In this document: positions 7,363-8,624 of the stretch, piece after piece
Layout of the letters: each line of letters opens with the position of its first letter
How positions within the stretch are numbered: position 1 is the stretch's first letter
Source: Vulcanimicrobiia bacterium
GTDB lineage: Bacteria > Eremiobacterota > Eremiobacteria > Baltobacterales > Baltobacteraceae
Direction: 5' to 3'
Length of the DNA: 8,624 bases
NCBI GenBank assembly: GCA_024281135.1
Contig: JAMXLG010000322.1
Location: 1 to 8,624, forward strand
The notes under the pieces: model-generated
Seen by the model: only the letters and a program-made list of their open reading frames with translations
What the model was told of the DNA's origin: nothing
Databases searched by the model: none
Translations under genes and position numbers: made by a program

Positions 7363-8001
7363 CTAGCCGCTTGCGACCCGTTGCCGGCGCGAAAGAAGTT
7401 CGGCGAGCTCTTCCGCAGCCCAGATCGCGTCTTCCCGATACACGCGATTCTGGTTCTTGAAGAAATTGAAGAAAATGACGGCCGTAACGGCAACGAATAA
7501 GCCCGCAGCCGTCGTTATGAGCGCTTCGCTCACACCGGCGGCGACGATTGCGGGGCTGGAATTGCCACGCAACGCAATGTCGTCGAAGGCACGAATAATT
7601 CCGAGCACCGTTCCGAAGAGTCCGATGAACGGCGCAATGACCGCGATCGTTCCGATGACCGCGAGATTCTGCTCGAACGGCCGCAGATATTTGCGCACGG
7701 CGACCGAAAGCGTGTCGTTCAGCTCGGTCTTGGTTGTGGGTTCTCGCTCGAGGCCCGCTTTGAGGATCTTGGAGAGCGCTGTCTGCTTGCGGTCGCACTC
7801 AGCAATCGCGCCTGAAATGTCACCCGCGTCAAGTCGCTGCTTGATCGCGTCGACGAGCTGCTCCGCATCGGCTCGCTGGCGGTTCAGAAAGACGACGCGT
7901 TCAAAAATGATTGCAACGACGAGAACCGAGCATACAAGCAACGCAAGCATTGCCGGGCCGCCGCGAATGAGAAAGGCTATGAAGTTGTTGAGAAGCTGCA
8001 T
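7363..8001 (-). CDS. exbB: ExbB/TolQ/MotA-family proton-channel protein
   Basis: ExbB forms the pentameric inner-membrane channel that, with ExbD, turns the proton gradient into motion of TonB. The 212-residue product has the family layout: a first membrane helix at about 14-37, a cytoplasmic domain to about 112, and two further helices at about 114-138 and 153-181. The hallmark stretches are present: LAVIGTIAVIAPFIGLFGTV at 113-132 and the third-helix motif SEALITTAAGLFVAVTAVIF at 158-177. Length is near the usual 210-240 residues. The tonB gene follows 4 bases after its stop, which favours ExbB over TolQ, although TolQ is close in sequence. No Shine-Dalgarno is obvious before the ATG at 8001, which comes directly after an in-frame TGA. 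The usual partner exbD is not adjacent on either side. Confidence 0.94.
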   Translation of the reverse strand: MQLLNNFIAFLIRGGPAMLALLVCSVLVVAIIFERVVFLNRQRADAEQLVDAIKQRLDAGDISGAIAECDRKQTALSKILKAGLEREPTTKTELNDTLSVAVRKYLRPFEQNLAVIGTIAVIAPFIGLFGTVLGIIRAFDDIALRGNSSPAIVAAGVSEALITTAAGLFVAVTAVIFFNFFKNQNRVYREDAIWAAEELAELLSRRQRVASG

Positions 8002-8126
8002 TCAACGAGCGTAGCACCGCGAGCGCGAATCGCCGAGGAATAGACCTTCACAACTCGTTCTCGGGGACTCTCGCCCGGGGATTAGGCTACGGGCTGGGGC
8101 TCTCCGCGATCCGAGTTCACACTTTT
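8002..8126 (-). other. GC-rich gap between the glycosyltransferase gene and exbB, with repeats
   Basis: This 125-base gap holds two direct repeats on the plus strand, GGGGACTCTC (8063-8072) and GGGGCTCTC (8096-8104). Between them lies a GCCCG/CGGGC stem (8073-8077 with 8090-8094) around a 12-base loop, and CTCGG/CCGAG (8060-8064 with 8111-8115) could close a larger fold. I see no convincing promoter, known riboswitch or minus-strand terminator. The exbB transcript probably starts in or reads through this region. Confidence 0.35.
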
Positions 8127-8624
8127 TTAATCTTCGAGCTTCGGACGCCACGCTTTGACGAACAACCCGGGGTATTTTGCGGTGCCGCGCGCCGGACGCC
8201 GGAACAGCCACGCTATCAAGCCCATGAAGTTCGCGATGAGCACGAACTGGCGGTAGCCAAAATTTTCGAGCAATGTCGCGATGAACAGCGGTCCGACAGC
8301 GCTCAGTTCGTATGCGGTAAACGAGATTTCGTCTAGCAGAATCGAGATGATCGAGCCGAGCGTCGCGAGCAGCAGAACGAGCAGCATCAGCCACACCTGC
8401 GAGGTCCAATCAAGGAATCCAAAAATCGCGGCAACGATACTGAACGAGATTCCGAAAATGACCACGAGCGGAGCGAGCCACTCGAAGAAAAACAAGTACG
8501 GCATCGTCACCCAGCTGAACCAGCTGCCGCTTCCGAAGAGCATCTTGCGATGGATCATCATGCACTCGGAAAGATGGCGGTGCCATCCTTTACGCTGATT
8601 GTAGAGGGCTTGTGCGTTCTCCGG
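8127..8624 (-). CDS. Family 2 glycosyltransferase, membrane-embedded C-terminal part (N-terminus cut off by window edge)
   Basis: The frame runs from the right edge to a TAA at 8127-8129, giving 165 residues; the catalytic domain lies outside the window. Visible residues 8-20 (YNQRKGWHRHLSE) match the Q-x-x-R-W-type acceptor-site region of processive GT2 enzymes, followed by MMIHRKMLFG and MPYLFFFEWLAPLV, typical of membrane GT2 proteins. Hydrophobic segments lie at about 39-70, 77-97, 107-119 and 127-141, and ENFGYRQ at 120-126 fits the same family. The usual Arg before the Trp is Gly here (QRKGW), which may alter activity or reflect a subfamily. Such enzymes polymerise or transfer sugars for exopolysaccharide or cell-envelope glycans at the inner membrane. 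An ATG at 8561 exists, but coding similarity continues upstream of it, so it is internal. Substrate cannot be read from this fragment. Confidence 0.78.
   Translation of the reverse strand, partial: PENAQALYNQRKGWHRHLSECMMIHRKMLFGSGSWFSWVTMPYLFFFEWLAPLVVIFGISFSIVAAIFGFLDWTSQVWLMLLVLLLATLGSIISILLDEISFTAYELSAVGPLFIATLLENFGYRQFVLIANFMGLIAWLFRRPARGTAKYPGLFVKAWRPKLED

Noticed and set aside
7359..7493. Upstream extension of tonB to an ATG at 7493
   Set aside because: These 45 codons lie within the exbB coding region in another frame and give an Arg/Ser-rich stretch before the membrane helix; the GTG at 7358 gives a normal TonB N-terminus.
7457..8014. 185-codon plus-strand open frame opposite exbB
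   Set aside because: It is fully antisense to a clear ExbB and its product is Ser/Thr/Arg-rich without family features; it is a by-product of GC-rich codon usage.
8060..8128. Plus-strand intrinsic terminator ending in the T-run 8123-8128
   Set aside because: The stem is weak, the T-run is 7 bases away from it, and no plus-strand gene ends there.

Overview
The window reads as a piece of a GC-rich diderm (outer-membrane) bacterial chromosome. It holds an outer-membrane TonB-dependent receptor, a TonB energy-transducing protein and an ExbB-type proton channel, together with two large TPR-type transcriptional regulators. The receptor plug region (motifs such as YVRGS, YDGIPVNR, LQELQVYTG) and its N-terminal carboxypeptidase-regulatory-like domain resemble, from memory, the large receptor families of Candidatus Eremiobacterota/Vulcanimicrobiota (WPS-2), with Acidobacteriota a less likely alternative. 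This placement is an inference, not a database result.

Layout. Bases 1-3202 (minus strand) hold a TonB-dependent receptor whose C-terminus lies beyond the left edge; the frame is open for 1067 codons. Bases 3203-3442 are a divergent intergenic region with an A/T-only tract, a hairpin-rich receptor leader and a perfect inverted repeat just before the start of the regulator operon. Bases 3443-6537 (plus strand) are a two-gene operon: a 591-residue protein with a predicted helix-turn-helix and helical repeats, then a 440-residue OmpR/CadC-type winged-helix protein with TPR repeats, overlapping by ATGA. Bases 6538-6674 are a convergent intergenic region with a good intrinsic-terminator candidate. 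Bases 6675-8001 (minus strand) are exbB followed by tonB. Bases 8002-8126 are a GC-rich gap with repeats. Bases 8127-8624 (minus strand) are the membrane-embedded C-terminus of a family 2 glycosyltransferase whose N-terminus lies beyond the right edge. No stretch over 300 bases lacks a gene.

How the genes may work together. ExbB would use the proton motive force to energise TonB, which spans the periplasm and opens receptors such as the one at the left. The two cytoplasmic regulators lie between them, divergent from the receptor, so control of receptor expression is a natural but unproven hypothesis. No exbD lies in the exbB-tonB unit. I saw no tRNA, rRNA, CRISPR array, insertion sequence, integrase or defence genes. 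The items most worth a second look are the structured receptor leader, the HTH/helical-repeat regulator, the missing exbD and the regular cysteine pairing of the receptor barrel.
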